From positions 1 through 62,899 of the forward strand of contig CACXTX010000006.1 of NCBI GenBank assembly GCA_902770635.1: 62,899 bases of DNA, written 5' to 3'. Under the pieces are notes generated by a model. That model was not told where the DNA came from. It did not search any database and worked only from the letters and a program-made list of their open reading frames with translations. This document shows positions 25,621 to 36,439 of the stretch, in pieces (within the stretch, counting starts at the first letter, position 1; the number at the start of each line of letters is the position of its first letter). This DNA is from an uncultured Prevotellaceae bacterium (GTDB lineage Bacteria; Bacteroidota; Bacteroidia; Bacteroidales; Bacteroidaceae). Position numbers and translations under genes: made by a program.

Positions 25621-28600
25621 TTAGAAGTTGAGGTTCACACCCATCTGGACAGTGAACGGACGTGGATAGATACCGTTGTCGATACCACCGCTGACCTCAG
25701 GATCAATACCATCATACTTGGTGATGGTGAACACGTTGGTTGCGCTGATGTAAACACGGCCTTTCAGGTATTCATCCCATGTCTTGAACGAGTAGCCCAG
25801 TGTGATGTTGTCACACTTGAGGAACGAAGCGTTATGGATAAAGTAGTCTGTGATGACCTTGTCATATGTTGACCAGCCATTTGCAACGGCTACAGGAGTT
25901 ACATTCTGCAGATAGTTGAATGAGCTATCATAGCGCTTGGCAATATTAGAGTAGCCTGCCTGTCTGTCCCAATATACATAGTTGTCGAAACTTGCACGGA
26001 GCGAGAATCCGAAGTCAACGTTCTTGTACTGAAGACGAGAGCTCAGACCTGCGGTATAGGGAGCAGCGGGACTCTTGTAGAAATAGCGGTCAGCGTCAGT
26101 CAGCTGTCCGTCACCATTACGATCTACGAACACACCCTCCAAAGGCTTGCCGTCAGCGCCATAAACCTGCTGGAATACATAGAATGAATTGGCTGGGTGA
26201 CCTACAGCTTGAGCCTGTACCTGGTTACCTGTACCTGCAGAAATACCACCAGTCATGATGATTGACGACTCGCCAGTCAGCTCGGTGATTTCATTCTTGT
26301 TATAAGTGAAGTTTCCTGTTACTTCCCACTGCCAGTCTGTTGTCTGAATAGGACGAACGGTCAGCGAAGCTTCAATACCCTTATTTTCCAGCGAACCGAT
26401 ATTCTTGGAAATAGAGTTACGGAAGTTGGTACCTGCAGGTGCAGGTGCGTTGTTAATAAGATCGGTGGTCTTACGCTTATAGATATCAATGCTACCGGTG
26501 ATTCGGTTGTTGAAGAGACCGAAGTCAAGACCAGCATTGTAGGTTGTTGTGGTCTCCCACTTCAAATCCTCGTTATAAGCATCTGGGCGATAGAGGAGAC
26601 CCTCGTCGTTGACACCCTTGATGATGTAACGGCCATCCTTGTTGGTACGATTGACATTGTATGAAGCAAAATAGTTGTAGTTACCAATACCATCCTGCTG
26701 TCCGGTCTTACCCCAACCCAGGCGGAGCTTCAACTCGCTGAAGGCCTTGACATTTTTCATGAATGACTCTTCATTGATCTTCCAACCAAAGGCTACAGAG
26801 GGGAATGTTGCCCAATGCTCCTTGAAACGGCTCGAACCGTCGCGGCGGATAGTGAAGGTCAGCATATAACGGTCGAAAGCAATATAATTAGCACGTCCGA
26901 AGAAAGATACCAAGTAGCTTTCTTGTTTCCATTCCGACTCTTTGGGATTATAAAGTGTACCGGCAAGAGGCAATCCTGTCTGGTCATCCACCTGTTTGGT
27001 AGTCATAGGATAGAGACCTGCATATTCGCTATTGCCCCAATACTTCTTGTGCGACCACTCGTAACCAGCCATGATGTCAAAGTGCTGAGTCTTCAGGAAG
27101 TCCTTATAGTACTGAGCGTATGCAGAAAGAGTCAGGTTATACTTGCTCTCCTTTGTAAATCCGTCATTACCATAATAGAAGTTCGATGGTCCCCAGTTAG
27201 CATAGCGGGTATTCTGCTTACCATTGGCCCAGTCGCCAGATAAATTGGCATGCAGGCGGAGGTCTTCGAAACCATGAATCTGATAGTCAATTTCCACATT
27301 ACCCATATAGTCGAATGAATTGGCATTGTCGTCCTTTTCATTTAACAGGGCCATAGGGTTCTTGGCAGCATTTGGATTCTGTGTGGTAGGATAGGTGTCG
27401 TCTTTCAGAGAAGAACCACTATCGGTCCATGCGAAGTAGTTGCCAAAGTTAGTATAGGCACCACTATAGTCAAAAATAGGCTGGGTAGGATCCATGCGGA
27501 TGGCCTCACCGATAGCAGATTCATTGGCATAACGGTTGAAGGAGTGCATGAACTTACCATTGATATTGAACTTCAAATGGTCATCGAGGAATGAGGGGTT
27601 CAGTGTCAAACTGGCTGTTGTACGCTCGAAGTGTGACTTTGAAAGGATACCGTCCTGGTTAGTGTAACCAATACTGAAGCGATAAGGCATATTCTTAAAG
27701 CCACCGGAGATGGTAACGTTGTGGTCGGTACCGAAGGCATGACGGAAAATCTCATCCTGCCAGTCAGTGTCAGCCTGACCCAACAGAGCTTCAGCATCAG
27801 AACCTACGCCGTAGTACGACCTGATGAAGTCGCGATACTCGTCAGCTCCCAGCACGTTAAAGTCCTTTGTCTTAAACGAATAAGATACACTACCGTTGTA
27901 GTTGATAGAGGGCTTCTGTCCCTTGCGACCTTTCTTCGTGGTAATGATGATAACACCATTAGAACCGCGGCTACCATAAATAGCGGTTGCAGAAGCGTCC
28001 TTCAATACAGTAAAGCTCTCAATATCGGCGGGGTTCACCATCGAGAGTGCGTTAGCGGCACCCTTGATGCCCTGGTTGTCAAGAGCCAGACCGTCAATCA
28101 CAATCAACGGGTCGTTAGAGGCGTTCAGTGACGAACCACCACGAATACGGATGGTAGCGCCGCCACCAGGTGTACCACCACCAGGTGTTACGGTCACACC
28201 GGCAATCTTACCCTGGATCATGTCCTGGGCATTGAGAACCAAACCGTGGTTTTTCTCATCGGGCTTCATTGCCGTTACTGAACCGGTCAAGTCGTTCTTA
28301 CGGGCAACACCATAACCGATGACTACCACTTCGTTCAGAAGAGCTTGGTCGTCTTGCAGAGTAATCTCCAAATAAGGAGCGGCCTTGACAGTCTGGGTCT
28401 GATAGCCAATGTAGCTAATGGCAATGTCAGCACCCTGATTAGCTTTAAGGGCGAAGTTACCGTCGAAGTCCGTCACGGTTGCGATCTGTGTGTTCGCCAC
28501 TCGTACTGTAGCACCGATGATGGGCTCGCCCGTAGCATCTTTCACATGGCCTTTGACGTCAATTTGAGCAAAGGCACCTACCGAAAGGAAGAGTCCCAGC

Positions 28601-28650
28601 AAAAGGACAAACATCCTAAACGGAGTCTGAATGTTTAATTGCTTCATCAT
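25621..28650 (-). CDS. susC: SusC-like TonB-dependent starch transporter
   Basis: A 1009-residue SusC/RagA-family outer-membrane transporter. Features are a signal peptide (to about residue 28, VGAFAQ), a carboxypeptidase-regulatory-like domain (about 30-110, VKGHVKDATGEPIIGATVRV), a TonB-box region EVVVIGYG, the plug domain (VTPGGGTPGGGATIRIRGG, VIDGLALD, LKDASATAIYGSRGSNGVII), and a 22-strand barrel ending RPFTVQMGVNLNF. It imports malto-oligosaccharides into the periplasm with energy from TonB/ExbBD. First gene of the minus-strand starch operon. A -7 element at 28719-28726 and a LacI-type operator at 28780-28797 lie upstream. Confidence 0.96.
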   Translation of the reverse strand: MMKQLNIQTPFRMFVLLLGLFLSVGAFAQIDVKGHVKDATGEPIIGATVRVANTQIATVTDFDGNFALKANQGADIAISYIGYQTQTVKAAPYLEITLQDDQALLNEVVVIGYGVARKNDLTGSVTAMKPDEKNHGLVLNAQDMIQGKIAGVTVTPGGGTPGGGATIRIRGGSSLNASNDPLIVIDGLALDNQGIKGAANALSMVNPADIESFTVLKDASATAIYGSRGSNGVIIITTKKGRKGQKPSINYNGSVSYSFKTKDFNVLGADEYRDFIRSYYGVGSDAEALLGQADTDWQDEIFRHAFGTDHNVTISGGFKNMPYRFSIGYTNQDGILSKSHFERTTASLTLNPSFLDDHLKFNINGKFMHSFNRYANESAIGEAIRMDPTQPIFDYSGAYTNFGNYFAWTDSGSSLKDDTYPTTQNPNAAKNPMALLNEKDDNANSFDYMGNVEIDYQIHGFEDLRLHANLSGDWANGKQNTRYANWGPSNFYYGNDGFTKESKYNLTLSAYAQYYKDFLKTQHFDIMAGYEWSHKKYWGNSEYAGLYPMTTKQVDDQTGLPLAGTLYNPKESEWKQESYLVSFFGRANYIAFDRYMLTFTIRRDGSSRFKEHWATFPSVAFGWKINEESFMKNVKAFSELKLRLGWGKTGQQDGIGNYNYFASYNVNRTNKDGRYIIKGVNDEGLLYRPDAYNEDLKWETTTTYNAGLDFGLFNNRITGSIDIYKRKTTDLINNAPAPAGTNFRNSISKNIGSLENKGIEASLTVRPIQTTDWQWEVTGNFTYNKNEITELTGESSIIMTGGISAGTGNQVQAQAVGHPANSFYVFQQVYGADGKPLEGVFVDRNGDGQLTDADRYFYKSPAAPYTAGLSSRLQYKNVDFGFSLRASFDNYVYWDRQAGYSNIAKRYDSSFNYLQNVTPVAVANGWSTYDKVITDYFIHNASFLKCDNITLGYSFKTWDEYLKGRVYISATNVFTITKYDGIDPEVSGGIDNGIYPRPFTVQMGVNLNF

Positions 28651-28718
28651 TTGATTTTTAAAGTTAGTATAATTGTTATTAGTTCTCGAAATTCGATAGT
28701 ATTGACTTGAATCAAGTG

Positions 28719-28726
28719 CAAAAGTA
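28719..28726 (-). promoter_or_regulatory. -7 element of the susC operon
   Basis: The minus strand reads TACTTTTG, a perfect TAnnTTTG, giving a leader of about 60 nt. No TTTG is present at the -33 distance. The 18-bp operator begins 53 nt further upstream. Confidence 0.7.
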
Positions 28727-28779
28727 ACGGATTTTTTAATACGTTGATACTTTTTTTGAGTTAAATGCGTTATAAGGTT

Positions 28780-28797
28780 AATGCAAACGTTTGCATT
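28780..28797. promoter_or_regulatory. perfect 18-bp LacI-type operator between susC and lacI
   Basis: AATGCAAACGTTTGCATT is a perfect palindrome with the central CG and the TGCAAACGTTTGCA core typical of LacI/GalR/CcpA-family operators. It lies 53 nt from the -7 element of susC on one side and 53 nt from that of lacI on the other. The likely ligand is the LacI-family protein encoded at 28880. Confidence 0.88.
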
Positions 28798-28850
28798 GTA
28801 GTTTCATCATAAATAAATAAGGTAAAGGAATAGCGAATAAAACTTTTCAA

Positions 28851-28858
28851 TATCTTTG
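28851..28858 (+). promoter_or_regulatory. -7 element of lacI
   Basis: TATCTTTG matches TAnnTTTG, 21 bp before the lacI ATG, so the leader is short. No TTTG at the -33 distance. It is 53 nt from the shared operator. Confidence 0.65.
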
Positions 28859-28879
28859 CACTCAGAACTAAGAACCGTT

Positions 28880-29905
28880 ATGAACGACAAGGCTCCATTG
28901 ACAATGAAGGACATCGCCCGCGAACTAGGTATCAGCGTCTCGACGGTGTCACGTGCTCTGAAGGATTCCTCCCGTATCTCTGCAGAACGGCGAGCAATGA
29001 TTCAGCAGTTTGCACGTGAGCATAATTTTACACCTAATGTGCTGGCAGAGTCGTTACGCCATTCTAAGGTGCAGCCCATAAAAATAATAGGTGTCATCAT
29101 CCCGGAATTCACTCATTTTTATTTCTCCTCCGTGCTGGCTGGCATTGAGGAGGAAGCCTCTGCCCGTGGCTATCGTATCATGGTGGCACAGAGTGGTGAG
29201 AACTATGAGCGAGAGGTGCGAATTTGTCAGTCTTTTTTCGAGAACAAGGTATGCGGTATTATTGTTTCGCAGGCGAAGGACACCAAGAAATACGATCATT
29301 TCGAGCGTCTGATGGATGCCGGTGTTCCTCTGGTGTTCTACGACCGCATCTGTACGGGTGTCAATGCCAGTAGGGTAGTGGTCGATGACTATAGGGGTGC
29401 CTTCAACGCGGTGACACATCTCATAGAGACGGGTTGCAAGCGCATTGCCTTCTATGGCTCAGCGCCCACACTGGAAATCTCGAAGAACCGTTTCAATGGC
29501 TATAAGGATGCCCTCTTGAATCATGGATTGAAGTATGACGAGACTATGACCCGCATCTGTGACAATCGTGCCGATGCTGAGGCTGTCACTCCCGAACTGC
29601 TTCAGCAAGAGACGCCGCCCGACGGTTTCTTTGCTGTCAACGACGATACGGCTATCGGTATCCTCTACACTGCTAAGCGCATGGGATTCCGTGTTCCCGA
29701 CGACATCTCCATCTGTGGCTTTACCAATGGACAGCGTGCTGTGGCTTGCGACCCGATGCTTACCACCGTGGAACAACGAGGGATGAAGGTGGGCGAAGAG
29801 GCTGTTGACATCCTGATAGACCAGGTGGAGGGGATTATTCCTCGTGAAAAGGCGGAACGGCGCGTGGTAAGAACAAGGCTCGTTGTCCGCGGAACCACAA
29901 GGTGA
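28880..29905 (+). CDS. LacI-family transcriptional regulator of the starch locus
   Basis: A 341-residue regulator. An N-terminal helix-turn-helix plus hinge (MKDIARELGISVSTVSRALK, residues ~9-28; hinge to about 65) is followed by a periplasmic-binding-protein-like sensor domain (IKIIGVIIPEFTHFYFSSVL, then DGFFAVNDDTAIGILYTAKR and GFTNGQRAVACDPMLTTVEQ). The ATG at 28880 is preferred over a TTG at 28856, which lies inside the promoter. It is divergent from susC. Bacteroides uses the unrelated SusR for starch, so a LacI-family protein here is a regulatory swap. The operator layout suggests it activates susC, the amylase and possibly itself; the effector would be a malto-oligosaccharide, but that is inference. 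Confidence 0.93.
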   Translation: MNDKAPLTMKDIARELGISVSTVSRALKDSSRISAERRAMIQQFAREHNFTPNVLAESLRHSKVQPIKIIGVIIPEFTHFYFSSVLAGIEEEASARGYRIMVAQSGENYEREVRICQSFFENKVCGIIVSQAKDTKKYDHFERLMDAGVPLVFYDRICTGVNASRVVVDDYRGAFNAVTHLIETGCKRIAFYGSAPTLEISKNRFNGYKDALLNHGLKYDETMTRICDNRADAEAVTPELLQQETPPDGFFAVNDDTAIGILYTAKRMGFRVPDDISICGFTNGQRAVACDPMLTTVEQRGMKVGEEAVDILIDQVEGIIPREKAERRVVRTRLVVRGTTR

Positions 29906-29911
29906 TATATA

Positions 29912-29953
29912 ATTCTTAATTCATAATTCATAATGCATAATGCATAATTGGGA
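29912..29953. repeat. heptamer array A between lacI and the four-helix-bundle gene
   Basis: Six 7-bp units follow the lacI stop: ATTCTTA, ATTCATA twice, ATGCATA twice and ATTGGGA. The last unit supplies the A of the next gene's ATG (29953). Part of it (29916-29936) is the exact reverse complement of 30325-30345. Confidence 0.85.
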
Positions 29954-30333
29954 TGAAGACAAAAGACGATAATATAATATTAAAGAAAAGCTATGATTTT
30001 GCAGTAAGATGCGTAAATCTATATAAATATCTCTGCAATGAAAAGCATGATTTTGTGATAGGTAAGCAGCTGATGCGTAGCGGAACTAGTGTAGGTGCAA
30101 ATGTCAAGGAAGCCATCAGAGGAGCTTCCAAGGCAGACTTCATAGCGAAACTGAACATTGCTTTAAAAGAAGCAAGCGAGAGTGAATTTTGGATAGAAGT
30201 TTTACGAGATACAGATTATTTAAGTTCACAAGAGGCAGAAAGTATGCTTTGTGACTGTCAAGAAATCCTTAAGCTTCTTACCTCTATAGTTAAGTCATCA
30301 AAAGAAAAACCAATTATAAATTGTGCATTATGA
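29953..30333 (+). CDS. four-helix-bundle protein (S23/IVS-encoded family)
   Basis: The small helical protein (126 residues) belongs to the four-helix-bundle family first seen in intervening sequences of 23S rRNA genes and related to the Avd protein of diversity-generating retroelements. Visible: SYDFAVRCVNLYKYLCNE, IGKQLMRSGTSVGANVKEAI, KADFIAKLNIALKEASESEF and a final helix ECQ/DCQEILKLLTSIVKSSK. The last residues (NCAL and stop) are encoded by heptamer array B, and the gene is bracketed by arrays A and B in inverted orientation. Its codons are more AT-rich than those of the flanking starch genes. It interrupts the lacI-transporter order and looks like an inserted cassette. Cellular role unknown; no reverse transcriptase is nearby. 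Confidence 0.85.
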   Translation: MKTKDDNIILKKSYDFAVRCVNLYKYLCNEKHDFVIGKQLMRSGTSVGANVKEAIRGASKADFIAKLNIALKEASESEFWIEVLRDTDYLSSQEAESMLCDCQEILKLLTSIVKSSKEKPIINCAL

Positions 30334-30347
30334 ATTATGAATTAAAA
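30313..30347. repeat. heptamer array B overlapping the end of the four-helix gene and the start of the MFS gene
   Basis: Five 7-bp units: ATTATAA, ATTGTGC, ATTATGA twice and ATTAAAA. They contain the stop codon of the four-helix gene and the ATG of the transporter (ATGA overlap at 30330-30333). Bases 30325-30345 are the perfect 21-bp inverted copy of part of array A. Confidence 0.85.
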
Positions 30348-31655
30348 CCCAAACCTAATTTACCGTTTTGGAGTCTTTGGAATCTGAGCTTCGGATTCTT
30401 TGGCGTGCAGATAGCTTATGCCCTTCAGTCTGCAAACATCTCTCGTATCTTTGCTACGTTGGGTGCAGATCCACACTCGTTGAGTTATTTCTGGATATTG
30501 CCCCCACTGATGGGCATTTTGGTGCAACCCATTGTGGGGACGCTGAGTGATAAGACGTGGACCCGTTTCGGTCGTCGCGTACCTTATTTATTTATAGGAG
30601 CCGCTGTTGCCGTGCTTGTCATGTGCCTGTTGCCCAATGCTGGTTCGCTGGGTCTGACCGTCAGTGCTGCCATGATGTTTGGACTGATAGCCCTGATGTT
30701 CCTCGACACCAGTATCAATATGGCGATGCAGCCCTTTAAGATGCTCGTGGGTGATATGGTGAATGAAGAGCAGAAGGCTAAGGCTTACAGCATCCAGTCG
30801 TTCCTCTGCAATGCCGGTTCTGTGGCTGGCTATCTCTTCCCCTTCATCTTTACCTTCATTGGCATCAGCAATGTGGCAGAGAAGGGTGTGGTGCCCGATT
30901 CCGTTATCTGGTCGTTCTACATCGGAGCCGCTATCTTGATTCTCTGCGTCATCTATACCACCTCTAAGGTCAAGGAGTGGAATCCGCAGGAGTATGCCGA
31001 GTATAACGGAAGCGCTGAACCCACCGAGAAAGAAGACTCAGCCAACTGGATCACCCTGTTGCGTAAAGCACCCTCCACTTTCTGGAAGGTCGGTCTGGTG
31101 CAGTTCTTCTGCTGGGCAGCATTCCTTTATATGTGGAACTACACCACCGGTGCTATTGCTGAGACGGTATGGGATACGACCGATCCTGCTTCGGAAAACT
31201 TCCAGATAGCAGGCAACTGGGTTGGTGTGCTCTTTGCCGTTCAGGCTATCGGTTCTGTGGTGTGGGCTGCTATTCTTCCCCAGTTCAAGAATATCAAGGT
31301 AGCCTATGCTGCCAGCCTGTTGTTGGGCGCAATAGGCTTTGCTATGGTACCCTTCCTCCACGACCAGTATATGCAGTTCGTTCCCTTCCTGCTCATCGGG
31401 TGTGCCTGGGCTGCTATGCTTGCCATGCCTTTCACCTTTGTTACCAATGCCCTGCAGGGCTATGGTCACATGGGCGCTTATCTGGGCTTGTTTAACGGTA
31501 CCATCTGTGTTCCGCAGATTATTGCGGCCCTCTGTGGTGGACTTGTCCTCTCCGTAGTAGGTCATCACCAGTCCACCATGATGATTGTCGCTGGTGTGCT
31601 CCTTGTTCTGGGAGCCCTCTGCGTTACGGTGATTCAAGAAAAGAAAAAGAAATAA
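30330..31655 (+). CDS. MFS transporter for maltose/malto-oligosaccharides (SLC45-like)
   Basis: A 441-residue inner-membrane permease with about 12 membrane segments. The start PNLPFWSLWNLSFGFFGVQI, ALQSANISRIF and the loop LSDKTWTRFGRRVPYLFIGA match the sugar MFS group found in Bacteroidetes starch loci, related to the SLC45 sucrose/maltose family. It would carry maltose or short oligosaccharides from periplasm to cytoplasm for MalQ. The first six codons (MNYELK) are made by a heptamer array, so the original N-terminus may have been altered. It overlaps the four-helix gene by 4 bp and is followed 19 bp later by malQ. Confidence 0.88.
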   Translation: MNYELKPKPNLPFWSLWNLSFGFFGVQIAYALQSANISRIFATLGADPHSLSYFWILPPLMGILVQPIVGTLSDKTWTRFGRRVPYLFIGAAVAVLVMCLLPNAGSLGLTVSAAMMFGLIALMFLDTSINMAMQPFKMLVGDMVNEEQKAKAYSIQSFLCNAGSVAGYLFPFIFTFIGISNVAEKGVVPDSVIWSFYIGAAILILCVIYTTSKVKEWNPQEYAEYNGSAEPTEKEDSANWITLLRKAPSTFWKVGLVQFFCWAAFLYMWNYTTGAIAETVWDTTDPASENFQIAGNWVGVLFAVQAIGSVVWAAILPQFKNIKVAYAASLLLGAIGFAMVPFLHDQYMQFVPFLLIGCAWAAMLAMPFTFVTNALQGYGHMGAYLGLFNGTICVPQIIAALCGGLVLSVVGHHQSTMMIVAGVLLVLGALCVTVIQEKKKK

Positions 31656-31674
31656 TAACTAACCCTATTGTCCT

Positions 31675-34131
31675 ATGAAACTACTGTTTAATTTGGAATA
31701 CCAGACCACCTTTGGTGAAGAATTGGTAATGAACGTAATGTATGAGAACGATGCCAGCAAGGTGTCTTCCCATAAGATGGTCACCCTCGATGGCCTTCAT
31801 TGGTTCTGTGAGTTGAACAAAAGCCTGAAGCCCGGTACCTATATCGACTATTACTATAGTCTGATGCGTGACGGTGAGGAGGCGCGCCATGAGTGGATGG
31901 CAATCCCCCACCGTCTGGAGTGCGCAGCCCAGAAAGCCACCAGCTACACGATCTATGACCATTGGATTGACATTCCTGAAGACAGCTATATGTATAGTTC
32001 TGCCTTTACCGAGTGTGTCCTGGCCCGTAAGCGTGAACTCAGTACCAAGACCGAGTTCAAGCGGACCGTTCGTCTGAAAGTCCGTGCTCCCCAGTTGCGT
32101 AACGGAGAGCGTCTGGGTATTGTGGGCGAACCTGAATACCTGGGCGCCTGGGAACCCGACAAGGCTTTGAAGATGACGGAGCACGAATGTCACGAGTGGG
32201 TGGTTAGCCTGGATGCCTCCCGTCTGCCTGCCCAGCGTTTCGAGTTCAAGTTCATCGTTCTTGACACAGAGTCTGGTGAAGACCTGTTGTGGGAACAGTC
32301 TGCCAATCGCAGCATCGAGCTGGCTCAGGTTGCCGACGATGGTGTGCTGGTCTATGAACTTTCTCAAGCCTATTTCCCCATCTATCCCTGGAAAGGCGCA
32401 GGCACCGTTATCCCCATCTTCTCCCTTCGCAGTGAGGGTTCGTTCGGCGTGGGCGACTTTGGCGACCTGAAGAAGATGATAGACTGGGCTGCGAAGACCC
32501 AGCAGCGTGTCATCCAGGTACTGCCCATCAACGATACCAACATGACATACACCTGGCAGGACAGCTATCCCTACAATTCGATTAGCATCTACGCCCTGCA
32601 TCCGCAATACACTGACCTTCGACAGTTACCTGAAATCAAAGACGAAAAACGCAAAACACACTTCGAGGCCCTGCGTCAGGAACTGAACGCACTGCCTCAG
32701 ATTGACTACGAGCGTGTGAACAATGCCAAGATGGAATATCTTCGCGAACTGTTTGCACAGGAGTGGGCAACCATCAGCCGGCGTGCCTCTTACAAGGACT
32801 TCTTCGAACAGAACAAGGAATGGCTCGTGCCCTATGCTGCTTTCTGCTACTATCGCGACAAGTACGGCACCGCTACCTTTACCGAGTGGCCCAAGGAGGC
32901 AACGCTCAAGGCACTTTCCGGTCCTGTTGCTGCAGATATCCAGAAGACGCTGAATTTCTGGTATTTCGTGCAGTACAACCTCGACCAGCAGATGCACGCT
33001 GCCCATGAGTATGCCCGCAAGCATCGTGTCATCCTGAAGGGCGACATTCCCATTGGCATCTCCCGTGACGGTGTGGAGGCCTGGGTAGAGCCTAAGTATT
33101 TCAACCTTAACGGACAGGCTGGTGCTCCCCCCGATCCGTTCTCTGCTGACGGACAGAACTGGGGCTTCCCCACCTACAACTGGGACGAGATGCTGAAGGA
33201 CGGCTGTTCCTGGTGGGTACGCCGTTTCCGCAAGATGGCGCAGTATTTCGATGCCTATCGTATCGACCACGTTTTGGGCTTCTTCCGCATCTGGGAAATC
33301 CCCGTACCTGAGAAGTCCGGTCTGATGGGACAGTTCAGCCCTGCCCTGGGCTTGAGCCGTGAGGAGATAGAGTCCTATGGTGTCGCATTCAACGAGGGTC
33401 TGTTCCTGGTAGATCACAAGCGCACCGACCGCTGGCATCCCCGCATTGCCGTACAGTACCAGGAGGCCTATGAGAAACTGGACGAGGGACAGAAGTATAA
33501 CTTCAATCGCCTGTACAACGACTATTTTTATCGTCGTAACAACCAGTTCTGGTATAACGAGGCCATGAAGAAACTGCCTCGTCTCACACAGGCCACCCGT
33601 ATGCTCTGCTGTGCCGAAGACCTCGGTATGGTGCCCGACTGTGTGCCCTGGGTGATGAACGAGTTGCGCATCCTCTCGCTGGAAATCCAGACGATGCCCA
33701 AGGACCCGAAACTTCGCTTTGGCAAGCTGAAGCGCAACCCATATCGTAGCGTATGTACCTTCTCTACTCACGACATGCCGACACTGCGTCAGTGGTGGGA
33801 CGAGGACGAGGAGCAGACCCAGGCCTACTACAATGGTCCGTTGCGCCGCGGAGGCGAGGCTCCTCACCCGCTGCCAGGCTGGCTGGCCAAGGATATCGTC
33901 AGTCGTCAGCTCACCTCACCCTCCATGTTATGTCTGCTGTCGCTGCAAGACTGGCTGAGCATCGACGAGAAGCTGCGCCTTCCCGATGCCAATGCCGAGC
34001 GTATCAACATCCCTGCTAATCCCCGCCACTACTGGCGCTATCGTATGCATCTCACCATCGAGCAACTCTTGGAGTGTGATGATTTCAATGATGAGATCAA
34101 GACATTAATCACTCAAAGCGGAAGAAAGTAA
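31675..34131 (+). CDS. malQ: 4-alpha-glucanotransferase (GH77) with N-terminal starch-binding domains
   Basis: The 818-residue cytoplasmic amylomaltase transfers glucan units between malto-oligosaccharides, releasing glucose. Two tandem CBM20-like domains (about 1-100, MKLLFNLEYQTTFGEEL; about 130-235, VRLKVRAPQLRNGERLGIVG) precede the GH77 domain. The active-site segments are AYRIDHVLGFFRIWEIP (nucleophile Asp), CCAEDLGMVPD (acid/base Glu) and STHDMPTLRQWWDED (third Asp). It also has the family's LPINDTN and SYPYNSISIYALHPQY. No signal peptide. The operon neighbours are the MFS permease and, 6 bp downstream, susB. Confidence 0.95.
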   Translation: MKLLFNLEYQTTFGEELVMNVMYENDASKVSSHKMVTLDGLHWFCELNKSLKPGTYIDYYYSLMRDGEEARHEWMAIPHRLECAAQKATSYTIYDHWIDIPEDSYMYSSAFTECVLARKRELSTKTEFKRTVRLKVRAPQLRNGERLGIVGEPEYLGAWEPDKALKMTEHECHEWVVSLDASRLPAQRFEFKFIVLDTESGEDLLWEQSANRSIELAQVADDGVLVYELSQAYFPIYPWKGAGTVIPIFSLRSEGSFGVGDFGDLKKMIDWAAKTQQRVIQVLPINDTNMTYTWQDSYPYNSISIYALHPQYTDLRQLPEIKDEKRKTHFEALRQELNALPQIDYERVNNAKMEYLRELFAQEWATISRRASYKDFFEQNKEWLVPYAAFCYYRDKYGTATFTEWPKEATLKALSGPVAADIQKTLNFWYFVQYNLDQQMHAAHEYARKHRVILKGDIPIGISRDGVEAWVEPKYFNLNGQAGAPPDPFSADGQNWGFPTYNWDEMLKDGCSWWVRRFRKMAQYFDAYRIDHVLGFFRIWEIPVPEKSGLMGQFSPALGLSREEIESYGVAFNEGLFLVDHKRTDRWHPRIAVQYQEAYEKLDEGQKYNFNRLYNDYFYRRNNQFWYNEAMKKLPRLTQATRMLCCAEDLGMVPDCVPWVMNELRILSLEIQTMPKDPKLRFGKLKRNPYRSVCTFSTHDMPTLRQWWDEDEEQTQAYYNGPLRRGGEAPHPLPGWLAKDIVSRQLTSPSMLCLLSLQDWLSIDEKLRLPDANAERINIPANPRHYWRYRMHLTIEQLLECDDFNDEIKTLITQSGRK

Positions 34132-34137
34132 ACATAG

Positions 34138-36404
<2,267 letters not shown>

Positions 36405-36405
<1 letters not shown>

Positions 36406-36439
36406 TTCATAATTCATAATGCATAATTCACAATTATGA
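36405..36439. repeat. heptamer array C between susB and pullulanase
   Basis: Five 7-bp units start at the last base of the susB stop: ATTCATA twice, ATGCATA, ATTCACA and ATTATGA. The final unit provides the ATG of the pullulanase (36436). The first three units are the same as those in array A. Confidence 0.85.

Noticed and set aside
28780-28797. Catabolite cre site bound by a CcpA-like global regulator
   Set aside because: The core looks similar, but Bacteroidetes lack the CcpA/HPr-Ser-P system, and a LacI-family gene lies directly beside the site.
29953-30333. Avd-type accessory gene of a diversity-generating retroelement
   Set aside because: The fold family is related, but there is no reverse transcriptase, template repeat or variable gene nearby.
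32626-33867. 413-residue antisense frame inside malQ
   Set aside because: Mirror frame of a GC-rich gene with all GH77 motifs on the plus strand.
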